The position numbers and the translations under genes were made by a program. This document shows, one piece after another, positions 1 through 6,939 of a stretch of DNA of 9,057 bases. The notes below the pieces were generated by a model. The model had not been told where the DNA came from. It worked only from the letters and a program-made list of their open reading frames with translations, and did not search any database. Source of the DNA: an uncultured Prevotella sp. (GTDB lineage: Bacteria > Bacteroidota > Bacteroidia > Bacteroidales > Bacteroidaceae); the NCBI GenBank assembly GCA_937901345.1, contig CALCHM010000082.1:1-9057 (forward strand), written 5' to 3'. Each line of letters starts with the position of its first letter. Position 1 is the first letter of the stretch.

Positions 1-1626
1 ATACTTATGGCTCCATCCATTGCCCTCGCGTGGGAAGTCAATCCATTCGGGATGACCAAACTCATTACCCATAAAGTTGAGGTAACCACCATTGATGGTA
101 GAAGCCGTAACGAGGCGAATCATCTTGTGGAGCGCGATGCCGCGATGTGCCATGAAGTTTTCGTCGCCCTTCTTGAAATGCCAGTACATGTCGGCATCTA
201 CAAGGCGGAAGATGAGAGTCTTATCACCTACAAGCGCCTGGTCGTGGCTTTCAGCGTAAGAGATGCACTTTTCGTCGGCACGGCGGTTGGTGAGTTCCCA
301 GAAGATGCCTGAGGGATGCCAATCTTCGTCCTTCTTTTCCTTAATAATCTTAATCCAATAGTCGGGCACGTTCATCGCCATGCGATAGTCGAAACCATAA
401 CCGCCGTCCTTGACGGGAGCCGCGAGTCCGGGCATACCGCTCACTTCTTCGGCAATGGTGATGGCATTGGGGTTGACTTCGTGGATGAGCATGTTGGCGA
501 GCGTGAGGTAGCAGATTGCGTTGCCGTCCTGATTGCCATTGAAGTAGTCGCCATATCCGCAAAAGGCTTCGCCAAGTCCGTGGCTATAATAGAGCATAGA
601 AGTTACACCATCGAAACGGAAGCCGTCGAAGTGGAATTCTTCCAACCAGTACTTACAATTAGAGAGGAGGAAGTGGATGACTTCGTTCTTGCCATAGTCG
701 AAGCAGAGACTATCCCATGCGGGATGCTCACGACGGTCGCCAGGATAGAAGAACTGGTTGGGATCGCCGGCAAGATTGCCAAGACCTTCAACTTCGTTCT
801 TCACGGCATGACTCTGTACGAGGTCCATGATTACGGCAATGCCGTTTTGGTGCGCCTCATCGATGAGTTGCTTGAGTTCTTCGGGGGTACCAAATCGGCT
901 ACTAGCGGCAAAGAACGAACTCACGTGATATCCGAAACTTCCGTAGTAGGGATGCTCCTGAATTGCCATAATCTGGAGGCAATTGTAACCCTCCTTGATG
1001 ATGCGAGGAAGCACATTGAGGCGGAACTCTTCGTACGTACCTACGCGCTCTGCATCCTGACCCATACCGATGTGGCATTCATAAATGAGGAGCGGATCGC
1101 GTTGGGGTTTGAACTTCGTCTTCTTCCACTGGTATTCTTCCTTAGGTGCCCACACCTGTGCCGAGAAAATCTTTGTTTCATCATCCTGCACTACGCGGCG
1201 CACCCATGCCGGAATGCGTTCGCCACAACCACCTTCCCAATACACTTTGAGCTTGTAAAGGTCGCCGTGCTTCATGGCCTTCGCGGGAAGTTTGATTTCC
1301 CAATTACCAGTTTTGGCAATGCGCTTCATTTCGTAAGCTTCATCTTCCTGCCAATTGTTGAACTCACCAATGACGAAAATCTTCGTAGCATTAGGCGCCC
1401 ACTCACGAAGCACCCATTGGCGCGCGGTGCGGTGGAGACCGAAATAAAGGTGGCCACCGGCAAAATCAGAAAGACTTCCCTTACCACCAGTAAGTTCGTT
1501 CAACTTGTACATCACATGGTCGTAACGTCCTTGAATGGCTTCGTTGAAAGGTTCGAGCCAGGGGTCGTTCTTGACGAGTTTGAGTAACGGCTGCTTCTTT
1601 GCAGCTGGTTTCTTTTTAGTTGCCAT
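1..1626 (-). CDS. glgB: 1,4-alpha-glucan (glycogen) branching enzyme, eukaryote-type, C-terminus cut by the window edge
   Basis: This enzyme makes alpha-1,6 branches in glycogen by cutting an alpha-1,4 chain and transferring it; it acts in the cytoplasm. The 542 residues present start at the ATG complementary to 1624-1626 and run off the left edge; the family is usually about 670-700 residues, so the C-terminal beta domain is missing. A lysine-rich start is followed by a CBM48-like domain (about 60-160, with WAPNA and GEFNNW) and the GH13 barrel. Visible catalytic elements are region I DLVQSH (D268, H273), the nucleophile D339 in GFRFDGVTSM, the acid/base E393 in IAEEVSGMP and the stabiliser D462 in ESHDQALVGDK. 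NFMGNEFGHPEWIDFPR also matches the eukaryotic subgroup rather than E. coli-type GlgB. Region I has Q271 where animal enzymes have His. The start is preceded by an A/T-rich leader without a Shine-Dalgarno sequence and by a heptamer repeat tract. No other glycogen gene is visible. Confidence 0.97.
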   Translation of the reverse strand, partial: MATKKKPAAKKQPLLKLVKNDPWLEPFNEAIQGRYDHVMYKLNELTGGKGSLSDFAGGHLYFGLHRTARQWVLREWAPNATKIFVIGEFNNWQEDEAYEMKRIAKTGNWEIKLPAKAMKHGDLYKLKVYWEGGCGERIPAWVRRVVQDDETKIFSAQVWAPKEEYQWKKTKFKPQRDPLLIYECHIGMGQDAERVGTYEEFRLNVLPRIIKEGYNCLQIMAIQEHPYYGSFGYHVSSFFAASSRFGTPEELKQLIDEAHQNGIAVIMDLVQSHAVKNEVEGLGNLAGDPNQFFYPGDRREHPAWDSLCFDYGKNEVIHFLLSNCKYWLEEFHFDGFRFDGVTSMLYYSHGLGEAFCGYGDYFNGNQDGNAICYLTLANMLIHEVNPNAITIAEEVSGMPGLAAPVKDGGYGFDYRMAMNVPDYWIKIIKEKKDEDWHPSGIFWELTNRRADEKCISYAESHDQALVGDKTLIFRLVDADMYWHFKKGDENFMAHRGIALHKMIRLVTASTINGGYLNFMGNEFGHPEWIDFPREGNGWSHKY

Positions 1627-1660
1627 AATATTTAAGGTTACTAGGTTTTTAGATTTTGAG

Positions 1661-1737
<77 letters not shown>

Positions 1738-1769
1738 ATTTACACGCAATGCGCTACTTTTATGCTCTA

Positions 1770-1877
1770 TTTTTCTAAATTTATGCACTCACGCGATTTC
1801 TCTAAATTCAAACACTCGCGCGATTTCTCTAAATTCAAACACTCGCGCGATTTCTCTAAATTCAAACGCTCACGCTT
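1770..1877 (-). repeat. Four-copy 27-bp tandem repeat directly after the MORN gene stop
   Basis: Four contiguous 27-bp units occupy 1770-1796, 1797-1823, 1824-1850 and 1851-1877. The two central units are identical; the outer ones differ at a few positions. On the plus strand each begins TTTCTCTAAATTCAAA and ends in ACTCGCGCGA; the central copies hold the 8-bp palindrome TCGCGCGA at 1816-1823 and 1843-1850. The last base of the array abuts the TAG stop of the MORN gene (1878-1880). On the minus strand the array has no stop in that gene's frame until the TAG at 1767-1769, so it could encode four nonapeptides of the form LNLEKSREC. Whether it is translated, regulatory or merely expanded sequence cannot be judged from this window. 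Confidence 0.93.
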
Positions 1878-3011
1878 CTATTTTTGAATCTGGCGTTTCC
1901 CCATGTTATAAGTGCCCTTAGCGATGAGTTGTCCGTTAGCATCGTATTCCGTAAATGCGCCATGGCGTTCACCTTCCTCATAAATGCACTCGAGACGCTT
2001 TCCTGACGCATCAATTTCTATCGCCTCACCATGCTTACGACCGTCTACAAAAGTCCCTTGGAACGTTGAACCGTCGGCATACGTGATTTTACCTTCTCCA
2101 TGCATCAAATTGTCTTGCCATTCTCCGACATATTCGTCTCCGTTAGGCCAATGATAGGTGCCAAATCCGTCACATTTATTGTGCTTCCACTCACCTTGAT
2201 ACATTGCTTTGCTTTTCCAAGTATATGTACCTTGTCCATGTTGTTGACCTTCGTTATAATTGCCTACATAGCGATCTCCTGAAGCAAACTTGGTAACTCC
2301 TTGCCCCGTACGCTTACCACGCACATAATCACCTTCGTAGGTATCACCATTCGAGGAGATATAGGTACCCTTTCCATGCATCAAACCTTCCACCCAAGAA
2401 CCGATAAACTTACTTCCATCGGCATAGATATAAGTGCCCTTTCCTGAACGTGCATCATTATTCCAGGTGCCTTCGTAGCGCGTACCATCTCCCCAATCAT
2501 AGATGCCATAACCGTGTTTCTTATCATCTTTCCACTCACCCACATAGGTCACACCACTCGCAAAGGTGTAGGTACCTCTTCCGTTACGTTCGTCGTCATA
2601 CCAATACCCCGTATACGTGTCGCCATTGTAATAATACATCGTGCCCTCGCCTTCCTTCTTATCACGGTACCAAAGGCCCACGTATTTGTTATTATTCAGA
2701 TAGTAATAAGTGCCTAAACCATGTTGCTGGTTTTGTGTCCAACTACCTTCATAATATTCGCCATTTTGGTGTCTATAAATGCCTTGTCCTTGACGTTTGC
2801 CCTTCACATATTCACCTTCGTAAGAATCGCCATTGCTATATTTGGTAACACCCTTACCGTGAGGTTTACGTTTTGACAATTCACCCGTATATTCGCCACC
2901 ATCTTTTTTAAAGCGATACGTGCCGATGACCACCTTTTGTGCCTCCATTCCTATGGCGCACGCAGAGAAAAGCGTTAAGAGAACGATTAGTTTTTTATGT
3001 GTTTGAATCAT
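1878..3011 (-). CDS. Exported MORN-repeat protein
   Basis: This 377-residue protein has a Sec signal peptide: basic MIQTHKK, a hydrophobic core at 8-21, and a likely signal peptidase I site MEA|QK after residue 24. FSAC at 15-18 is a poor lipobox because Phe is at -3. The rest is a run of MORN repeats of exactly 23 residues, roughly YxGxWxxxxxHGxGTYxxxNG, starting near residues 39, 62, 85 and so on to 338 without insertions: 14 repeats plus a 17-residue end. The last two units (HGAFTEYDANG, KGTYNMGK) resemble the MORN_2 (YwqK-like) form. MORN arrays form extended beta-hairpin ribbons that bind lipids or proteins; no enzymatic domain is seen, so its role is unknown. The ATG is 3 bases after the kdsB stop, so translation is probably coupled. 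It is the only complete gene here that ends in TAG, and a 27-bp tandem array follows the stop directly. Confidence 0.95.
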   Translation of the reverse strand: MIQTHKKLIVLLTLFSACAIGMEAQKVVIGTYRFKKDGGEYTGELSKRKPHGKGVTKYSNGDSYEGEYVKGKRQGQGIYRHQNGEYYEGSWTQNQQHGLGTYYYLNNNKYVGLWYRDKKEGEGTMYYYNGDTYTGYWYDDERNGRGTYTFASGVTYVGEWKDDKKHGYGIYDWGDGTRYEGTWNNDARSGKGTYIYADGSKFIGSWVEGLMHGKGTYISSNGDTYEGDYVRGKRTGQGVTKFASGDRYVGNYNEGQQHGQGTYTWKSKAMYQGEWKHNKCDGFGTYHWPNGDEYVGEWQDNLMHGEGKITYADGSTFQGTFVDGRKHGEAIEIDASGKRLECIYEEGERHGAFTEYDANGQLIAKGTYNMGKRQIQK

Positions 3012-3014
3012 GAG

Positions 3015-3767
3015 TTAAGCCTGTTGTGCTAAGAAGTTTTTTGCGCGTTCTAAATCCTCGGGGGTATCAATCCCTATGGTTTCAACATCAGTAGTGCCCA
3101 CCTTGATGCGGAAACCTGCTTGAAGCCAGCGCAATTGCTCCAACGATTCTGCTTGCTCTAATTCACCAAGGGGCATGGAGGTAATTTCTTTTAACACCTC
3201 ACAACGATACGCATAAAGTCCGATGTGCTTATAATACGTGTGCTTTTCCAACCATTCCGACTTGTCAACACCACGAAGATAGGGAATTACCGAACGACTA
3301 AAATAAATAGCATAATTATTATTGTCCAACACCACTTTGGGCGAATTGGGATTTTCCAACGCCTCAAGTCCATCCTTGGGAAGGAAGGGTTTAACCAGGG
3401 TTGCTATTTGTGTGTGCGCATCGGCAAAACATGCCTTTATCGTTTCAAGTTGAGACGTCGCAATGAAGGGTTCATCGCCCTGCACATTAACTACTACATC
3501 ATATCCAGCGCCTAATTTCTCAAGCGCTTCATAACAACGGTCGGTACCGCTCTTATGATGTGTTCCCGTCATCACACAACGACCACCAAAGGCAAGCACA
3601 CACGCTTCGATGCGTGCATCATCGGTGACAACATAAGCATGTTCAAACACCGAACTCACACGTTCATAAACATGCTGAATGATGGGTTTATCTCCAAGCA
3701 TCGCCAACGGTTTGGCGGGAAAACGCGTTGAAGCATATCTTGCAGGTATTAATGCTAAGTATTTCAT
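3015..3767 (-). CDS. kdsB: 3-deoxy-manno-octulosonate cytidylyltransferase (CMP-Kdo synthetase)
   Basis: KdsB couples CTP and Kdo to give CMP-Kdo, the activated sugar added to lipid A in lipopolysaccharide assembly; it is a soluble cytoplasmic enzyme. From MKYLALIPARYAST the protein is 250 residues, the usual family length. Visible landmarks are the N-terminal nucleotide loop IPARYASTRFPAKPL (R10, K19), HKSGTDR at 71-77, NVQGDEPF at 94-101 with the metal-binding D98, YKHIGLYAYR near 179-188, ESLEQLRWL near 207-215, and the second acidic metal site D234 in GIDTPEDL. An in-frame ATG 18 bases upstream (3785) would add MILGKD, but AGGAAAAG then sits correctly spaced before the inner ATG, and homologues start at the inner Met, so I chose 3767. 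It lies about 108 bases after mrcA on the same strand without a clear promoter between, and is probably co-transcribed with the MORN gene. Confidence 0.97.
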   Translation of the reverse strand: MKYLALIPARYASTRFPAKPLAMLGDKPIIQHVYERVSSVFEHAYVVTDDARIEACVLAFGGRCVMTGTHHKSGTDRCYEALEKLGAGYDVVVNVQGDEPFIATSQLETIKACFADAHTQIATLVKPFLPKDGLEALENPNSPKVVLDNNNYAIYFSRSVIPYLRGVDKSEWLEKHTYYKHIGLYAYRCEVLKEITSMPLGELEQAESLEQLRWLQAGFRIKVGTTDVETIGIDTPEDLERAKNFLAQQA

Positions 3768-3875
3768 ATCTTTTCCTAGAATCAAATAAAACGTAATGAA
3801 CTTAAAAGATGAGACAAGAAAGTTCTTTAAAACCTATTTAGAGGATAAGAACAAAGACGCTCTTTACCCCCCATA
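3768..3875 (-). other. Spacer between mrcA and kdsB
   Basis: This 108-base gap has no exact TAnnTTTG promoter in the minus direction and no convincing terminator; AAAGAGCGTCTTT is only a 5-bp stem without a following T-tract. A 15-codon frame starting at the ATG of TATGGGGGGT just after the mrcA stop is too short and featureless to call. The clear regulatory element is the AGGAAAAG ribosome binding site before kdsB (near 3771-3778). Confidence 0.6.
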
Positions 3876-6221
3876 TTAATCAAAGTAAGACTCCACGTCC
3901 TCAATGATTTCGGTTTCATTCACCTGTTTGGTGTCATCCACGGGTATAAAATCTTCGTCTTCACTCACATACTCTGGCACCTCAATTTCGAATTCATCAT
4001 CTTGAGAATAGTTTAGCGTTTTATCGGCATAAACTTTCTTCATGTATTCGGCCCAAATAGGAAGTGCCGTTGCGGCACCTTGCCCCATTGCCGTAGAGAG
4101 GAAGTGAATGTCGCGTTCTTCACCACCTACCCAACAAGCGGTTACAAGACGTGGCACACATCCCACAAACCAACCATCTGAATTACTATTGGTGGTACCG
4201 GTTTTACCTGCAATTTCGCCCGTAAAACCATATCGATAACGAAGACGTTGACCCGTACCGGCATCAACAACCGCCTTCATCATATCCAGCATCTTATAAC
4301 TACTCTCCTCACTAATAACTTCATTCAAGCGGGGAGTAAATTCAGCCACGACATTGCCGTTAGCATCTTCAATACGACTCACAAGTATGGGAGCACAACG
4401 TATCCCCTTATTCACAAATGCCGTATAAGCACTCGCCATCTCGCCCACCGTAATATCTCCCGTACCCAAACAAAGCGCCAACGAAGGAACAATGTCGGGA
4501 TTTACAATACCAAATTCACGCAAATACTTCGCAAGACGAACGCCTTCAGGATCGGATTGATACATCAACTCCGCGGTAATCCAGTTATTACTCTGACTCA
4601 ATCCCCACTTCAATGTCACCGCTTCACCATAGCGTGCTCTTGAACCATTGCGGGGTTCCCACGTATCAATACCTACTTGATACTTACGTTGAATATTGTA
4701 GATGGTGTCCATCGGATGCATACCATCCTCCATGGCCATGGCATACACAAAGGGTTTCATCGTTGAACCCACTTGACGTCGGCCCTTAAATGCCATGTCG
4801 TATTGGAAATGTGCGTAGTTCAAACCACCCACATACGCCTTCACATAACCCGTACCCGGATCTATAGACACCAAACCTGAACGTAAAATCTTCTTGTAAT
4901 ATTTGATAGAATCTAACGGCGACAAGATGGTATCACGCATGCCATAGTGTGAATAAACCGTCATCTCAACGGGCGTACGGAATGCTTTCGTGATCGCTTC
5001 GTCGGAAAGATTATTTTCCTTCATCACACGATAGCGCTCACTCTGCTTCATGGCACGTTGAAGAAGCGACTCAACTACATGCTTAGACAAATCGTTGGCA
5101 TAGGGGAAATTCGGATGATTGCGTCCTGCTTCAAACTCCTTCTGCAATACCAAACCGACATGATCAAACATCGCCTTTTCGGCATAGGCCTGCATGCGAG
5201 AATCAACCGTTGTATAAACCTTTAAACCATCTGTATAAATGTCGTAAGGTTCACCGTTTTTCTTAACATTCTTATTACACCATCCGTAAAGCGGATCTGT
5301 TGCCCATGCAACCGAATCTTCGTAAAACAAACTCGATTGCCATGAAGCATAGTTCTTACGCTTCGGTTGCTTCGCCGTCAACGTTGTACGTAGATATTCG
5401 CGCAAGTAAGTGCCAAGTCCTTCTTTATGATCGGCGCGCTTGAAATTGAGCACCAAGGGTTCATCCTGCAATTCATCACATTGTGCTTGCGTAATATACC
5501 CCGATCTCACCATCTGACCTAACACCACATTACGGCGTTGGCGGCATCGTTCGTTATAGCGAACGGGATTGTATAACGATGGGTTTTTACACATCCCAAC
5601 AAGCGTTGCCGACTCTAGGAGCGTCAATTCAGACGGTTGTTTGTTGAAATAAACGCGTGCCGCCGTCTTGATACCTACGGCATTATAGAGAAAATCAAAG
5701 TAATTCAAATAAAGCGTAAGGATTTCCTCCTTCGTATAGCAACGCTCCAATTCCACGGCAATAACCCACTCAATGGGCTTCTGCAAAATGCGCTCAAAGG
5801 AGTTTCTCGCTTTATCTGAATACAATTGTTTGGCCAATTGTTGCGTAATTGTACTTCCCCCACCTGCGCTAGATTGTTGCAAAATACCACGCTTCACAAT
5901 GGCGCGCATCAATGATTTCACATCGATACCTGAATGCTCAAAAAAGCGCTCGTCTTCCGTAGCGATAAGCGCATCATACATGTGTGGAGAAACCTGTTCG
6001 TAATCCGTGAACACACGATTCTCACTTCGCGACCAAGTTCCCAACAATTTACCATCATCGGTGAACACCTGAGTTGCAAAGCGATTAATAGGATTTTGCA
6101 AATCCTCAATATCTGGCATGTATCCAATCCAACCATTTACTACCCCCACAAATGCAAAACTAATCAAAGCAATGATTAGAATCAATCCACTCCAAACGAT
6201 TATAAAAAATTTCTTACACAT
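3876..6221 (-). CDS. mrcA: Class A penicillin-binding protein (PBP1A-like; glycosyltransferase and transpeptidase)
   Basis: This bifunctional enzyme polymerises lipid II into glycan strands and cross-links the peptides in the periplasm while anchored in the inner membrane. The 781 residues show a short basic N-terminus, one transmembrane segment (about 5-30), then a GT51 domain with the catalytic E89 in ATEDERFFEHSGID, GGSTITQQLAKQL at 121-133, and IEWVIAVELER through LTLYLN (150-173). The transpeptidase domain carries the nucleophile S486 and K489 in GSTMKPF, SNN at 544-546 and KTGTT at 673-677. A C-terminal tail (about 739-781) is markedly rich in Asp and Glu. The ATG at 6219-6221 lies 23 bases from a TAnnTTTG element reading toward it. 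Naming it PBP1A rather than another class A protein is by overall similarity. It probably heads the minus-strand group with kdsB and the MORN gene. Confidence 0.96.
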   Translation of the reverse strand: MCKKFFIIVWSGLILIIALISFAFVGVVNGWIGYMPDIEDLQNPINRFATQVFTDDGKLLGTWSRSENRVFTDYEQVSPHMYDALIATEDERFFEHSGIDVKSLMRAIVKRGILQQSSAGGGSTITQQLAKQLYSDKARNSFERILQKPIEWVIAVELERCYTKEEILTLYLNYFDFLYNAVGIKTAARVYFNKQPSELTLLESATLVGMCKNPSLYNPVRYNERCRQRRNVVLGQMVRSGYITQAQCDELQDEPLVLNFKRADHKEGLGTYLREYLRTTLTAKQPKRKNYASWQSSLFYEDSVAWATDPLYGWCNKNVKKNGEPYDIYTDGLKVYTTVDSRMQAYAEKAMFDHVGLVLQKEFEAGRNHPNFPYANDLSKHVVESLLQRAMKQSERYRVMKENNLSDEAITKAFRTPVEMTVYSHYGMRDTILSPLDSIKYYKKILRSGLVSIDPGTGYVKAYVGGLNYAHFQYDMAFKGRRQVGSTMKPFVYAMAMEDGMHPMDTIYNIQRKYQVGIDTWEPRNGSRARYGEAVTLKWGLSQSNNWITAELMYQSDPEGVRLAKYLREFGIVNPDIVPSLALCLGTGDITVGEMASAYTAFVNKGIRCAPILVSRIEDANGNVVAEFTPRLNEVISEESSYKMLDMMKAVVDAGTGQRLRYRYGFTGEIAGKTGTTNSNSDGWFVGCVPRLVTACWVGGEERDIHFLSTAMGQGAATALPIWAEYMKKVYADKTLNYSQDDEFEIEVPEYVSEDEDFIPVDDTKQVNETEIIEDVESYFD

Positions 6222-6244
6222 TTTCCAACTTAAAATTTATTAGG

Positions 6245-6252
6245 CAAACTTA
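6245..6252 (-). promoter_or_regulatory. Probable -7 element of the mrcA promoter
   Basis: The complement of 6245-6252 reads TAAGTTTG, an exact TAnnTTTG match, 23 bases before the mrcA start codon. The expected -33 TTTG at 19-20 bases farther upstream is not present (ATTC or TATT instead), so the promoter is either weak at -33 or assisted by a regulator. The resulting leader would be under 20 bases. Confidence 0.5.
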
Positions 6253-6289
6253 CAAAAAAGGTTTCTATTTTGAATAGACACACGCCACA

Positions 6290-6320
6290 TTTATTAATAA
6301 TTATGTACACAATTAATAAA
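6290..6320. repeat. 9-bp perfect inverted repeat in the divergent promoter region
   Basis: TTTATTAAT at 6290-6298 and its exact complement ATTAATAAA at 6312-6320 are separated by 13 bases that include the palindrome TGTACA (6304-6309). The right arm ends 14 bases before the plus-strand -33 element. It could be an operator for a dimeric regulator shared by both promoters, but the arms are pure A/T and may arise by chance in such a region. Confidence 0.4.
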
Positions 6321-6334
6321 AATTTAACTTTTGC

Positions 6335-6365
6335 TTTGCCTATACCTACCCAAGATTTAATTTTG
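6335..6365 (+). promoter_or_regulatory. Bacteroidota-type promoter for the DUF5063-exonuclease unit
   Basis: TTTG at 6335-6338 (-33 element) is followed after 19 bases by TAATTTTG at 6358-6365, an exact match to the TAnnTTTG -7 element used by the primary sigma factor of Bacteroidota. Transcription would begin near 6371-6374, giving a leader of about 50 bases before the ATG at 6423. Both elements and the spacing fit, so this is the best-supported promoter in the window. Confidence 0.75.
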
Positions 6366-6422
6366 TAACCAATTGTAGAGTCACTAGTTTACCGTTTTTT
6401 AGAAACAAGAACACAAACACCT

Positions 6423-6935
6423 ATGGAAGAATCCTCAATATATTCGCAAAAAACATTGGAATTCATTCAAGTGGCCTCGGAATATTGCAAAATAATGGAG
6501 CATAGTCGTGAATTCGAACAACATGATTTCATCGACGTCATGCGCAACCTTTTGCCGATGGTTTACTTAAAAATTTCGCTACTTGGAGATGTTGAAGAGG
6601 CCGATGGATTTAACGAACCTAAAGTCACCGAAGATGACTACAACTACGTACGCTCGGGAGTGGCACATATCCTCGCCGAAAAAGACGACTATTTAGATGT
6701 CTTTGTGGAAGACTTTAAATACTCGGAACAACCCATTCTTTGCACCATTTCTGAAAACTTAGCCGACGTCTATCAAGCACTTCGCAATCTTCTTGAAGTC
6801 TATCGCTCCAATTATGAAGATGCCATGCAAGTTGCACTTTATGATACGCTTGAAGATTTCAAACTCTATTGGGGACAAACGCTACTGAATGCACTCAAAG
6901 CACTTCACGACGCACGCTTTTCAGTAAAAGATTAA
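6423..6935 (+). CDS. DUF5063-like acidic protein of unknown function
   Basis: This 170-residue protein is soluble: no signal peptide or membrane segment is visible. It is strongly acidic and appears helical, with amphipathic stretches such as LEFIQVASEYCKIME, VMRNLLPMVYLKISLLGD and ALRNLLEVYRSNYEDAM, and a C-terminal LYWGQTLLNALKALHDARF that is the most conserved-looking part. From recall of Bacteroidota gene neighbourhoods it resembles DUF5063, often found directly before a small 3'-5' exonuclease, as here; a profile search would be needed to be sure. The ATG follows an A-rich leader with no Shine-Dalgarno sequence. The stop is 4 bases before the exonuclease start, so the two are surely co-transcribed and perhaps translationally coupled. 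A role as partner or modulator of the exonuclease is an inference from position only. Confidence 0.85.
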   Translation: MEESSIYSQKTLEFIQVASEYCKIMEHSREFEQHDFIDVMRNLLPMVYLKISLLGDVEEADGFNEPKVTEDDYNYVRSGVAHILAEKDDYLDVFVEDFKYSEQPILCTISENLADVYQALRNLLEVYRSNYEDAMQVALYDTLEDFKLYWGQTLLNALKALHDARFSVKD

Positions 6936-6939
6936 GCGA

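Larger units (their letters stand above)
6222..6422. promoter_or_regulatory. Divergent AT-rich promoter region between mrcA and the DUF5063 gene
   Basis: This 201-base region drives two diverging transcription units. It contains a promoter for each direction (listed separately), an AT-rich inverted repeat at 6290-6320 midway between them, and a leader of about 50 bases before the plus-strand gene. No small ORF or RNA gene is apparent. Confidence 0.8.

Noticed and set aside
316..1587. Long 423-codon open frame on the plus strand
   Set aside because: It is exactly antisense to glgB, whose minus-strand translation is a clear branching enzyme with all catalytic motifs. The plus-strand product matches nothing I recognise; it is a shadow.
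1797..1850. Promoters formed by TTTG motifs in the 27-bp repeat (minus strand)
   Set aside because: Successive TTTG motifs are 23 bases apart, the right spacing for -33 and -7 elements, but the -7 position reads AGTGTTTG and lacks the required TA.
1770..1877. CRISPR-like array
   Set aside because: The 27-bp units are contiguous with no unique spacers, only four copies, and no cas genes nearby.
2100..2848. Plus-strand open frames across the MORN gene
   Set aside because: They are antisense to a well-supported MORN repeat protein, with low-complexity His/Tyr/Arg or hydrophobic composition produced by the repeat codons.
3768..3785. Upstream ATG at 3785 as the kdsB start
   Set aside because: It would place the AGGAAAAG ribosome binding site inside the gene and add six residues absent from typical KdsB proteins.
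3830..3875. 15-codon ORF after mrcA starting at ATGGGGGG
   Set aside because: Too short, with no recognisable motif and no ribosome binding site; ordinary chance expectation.
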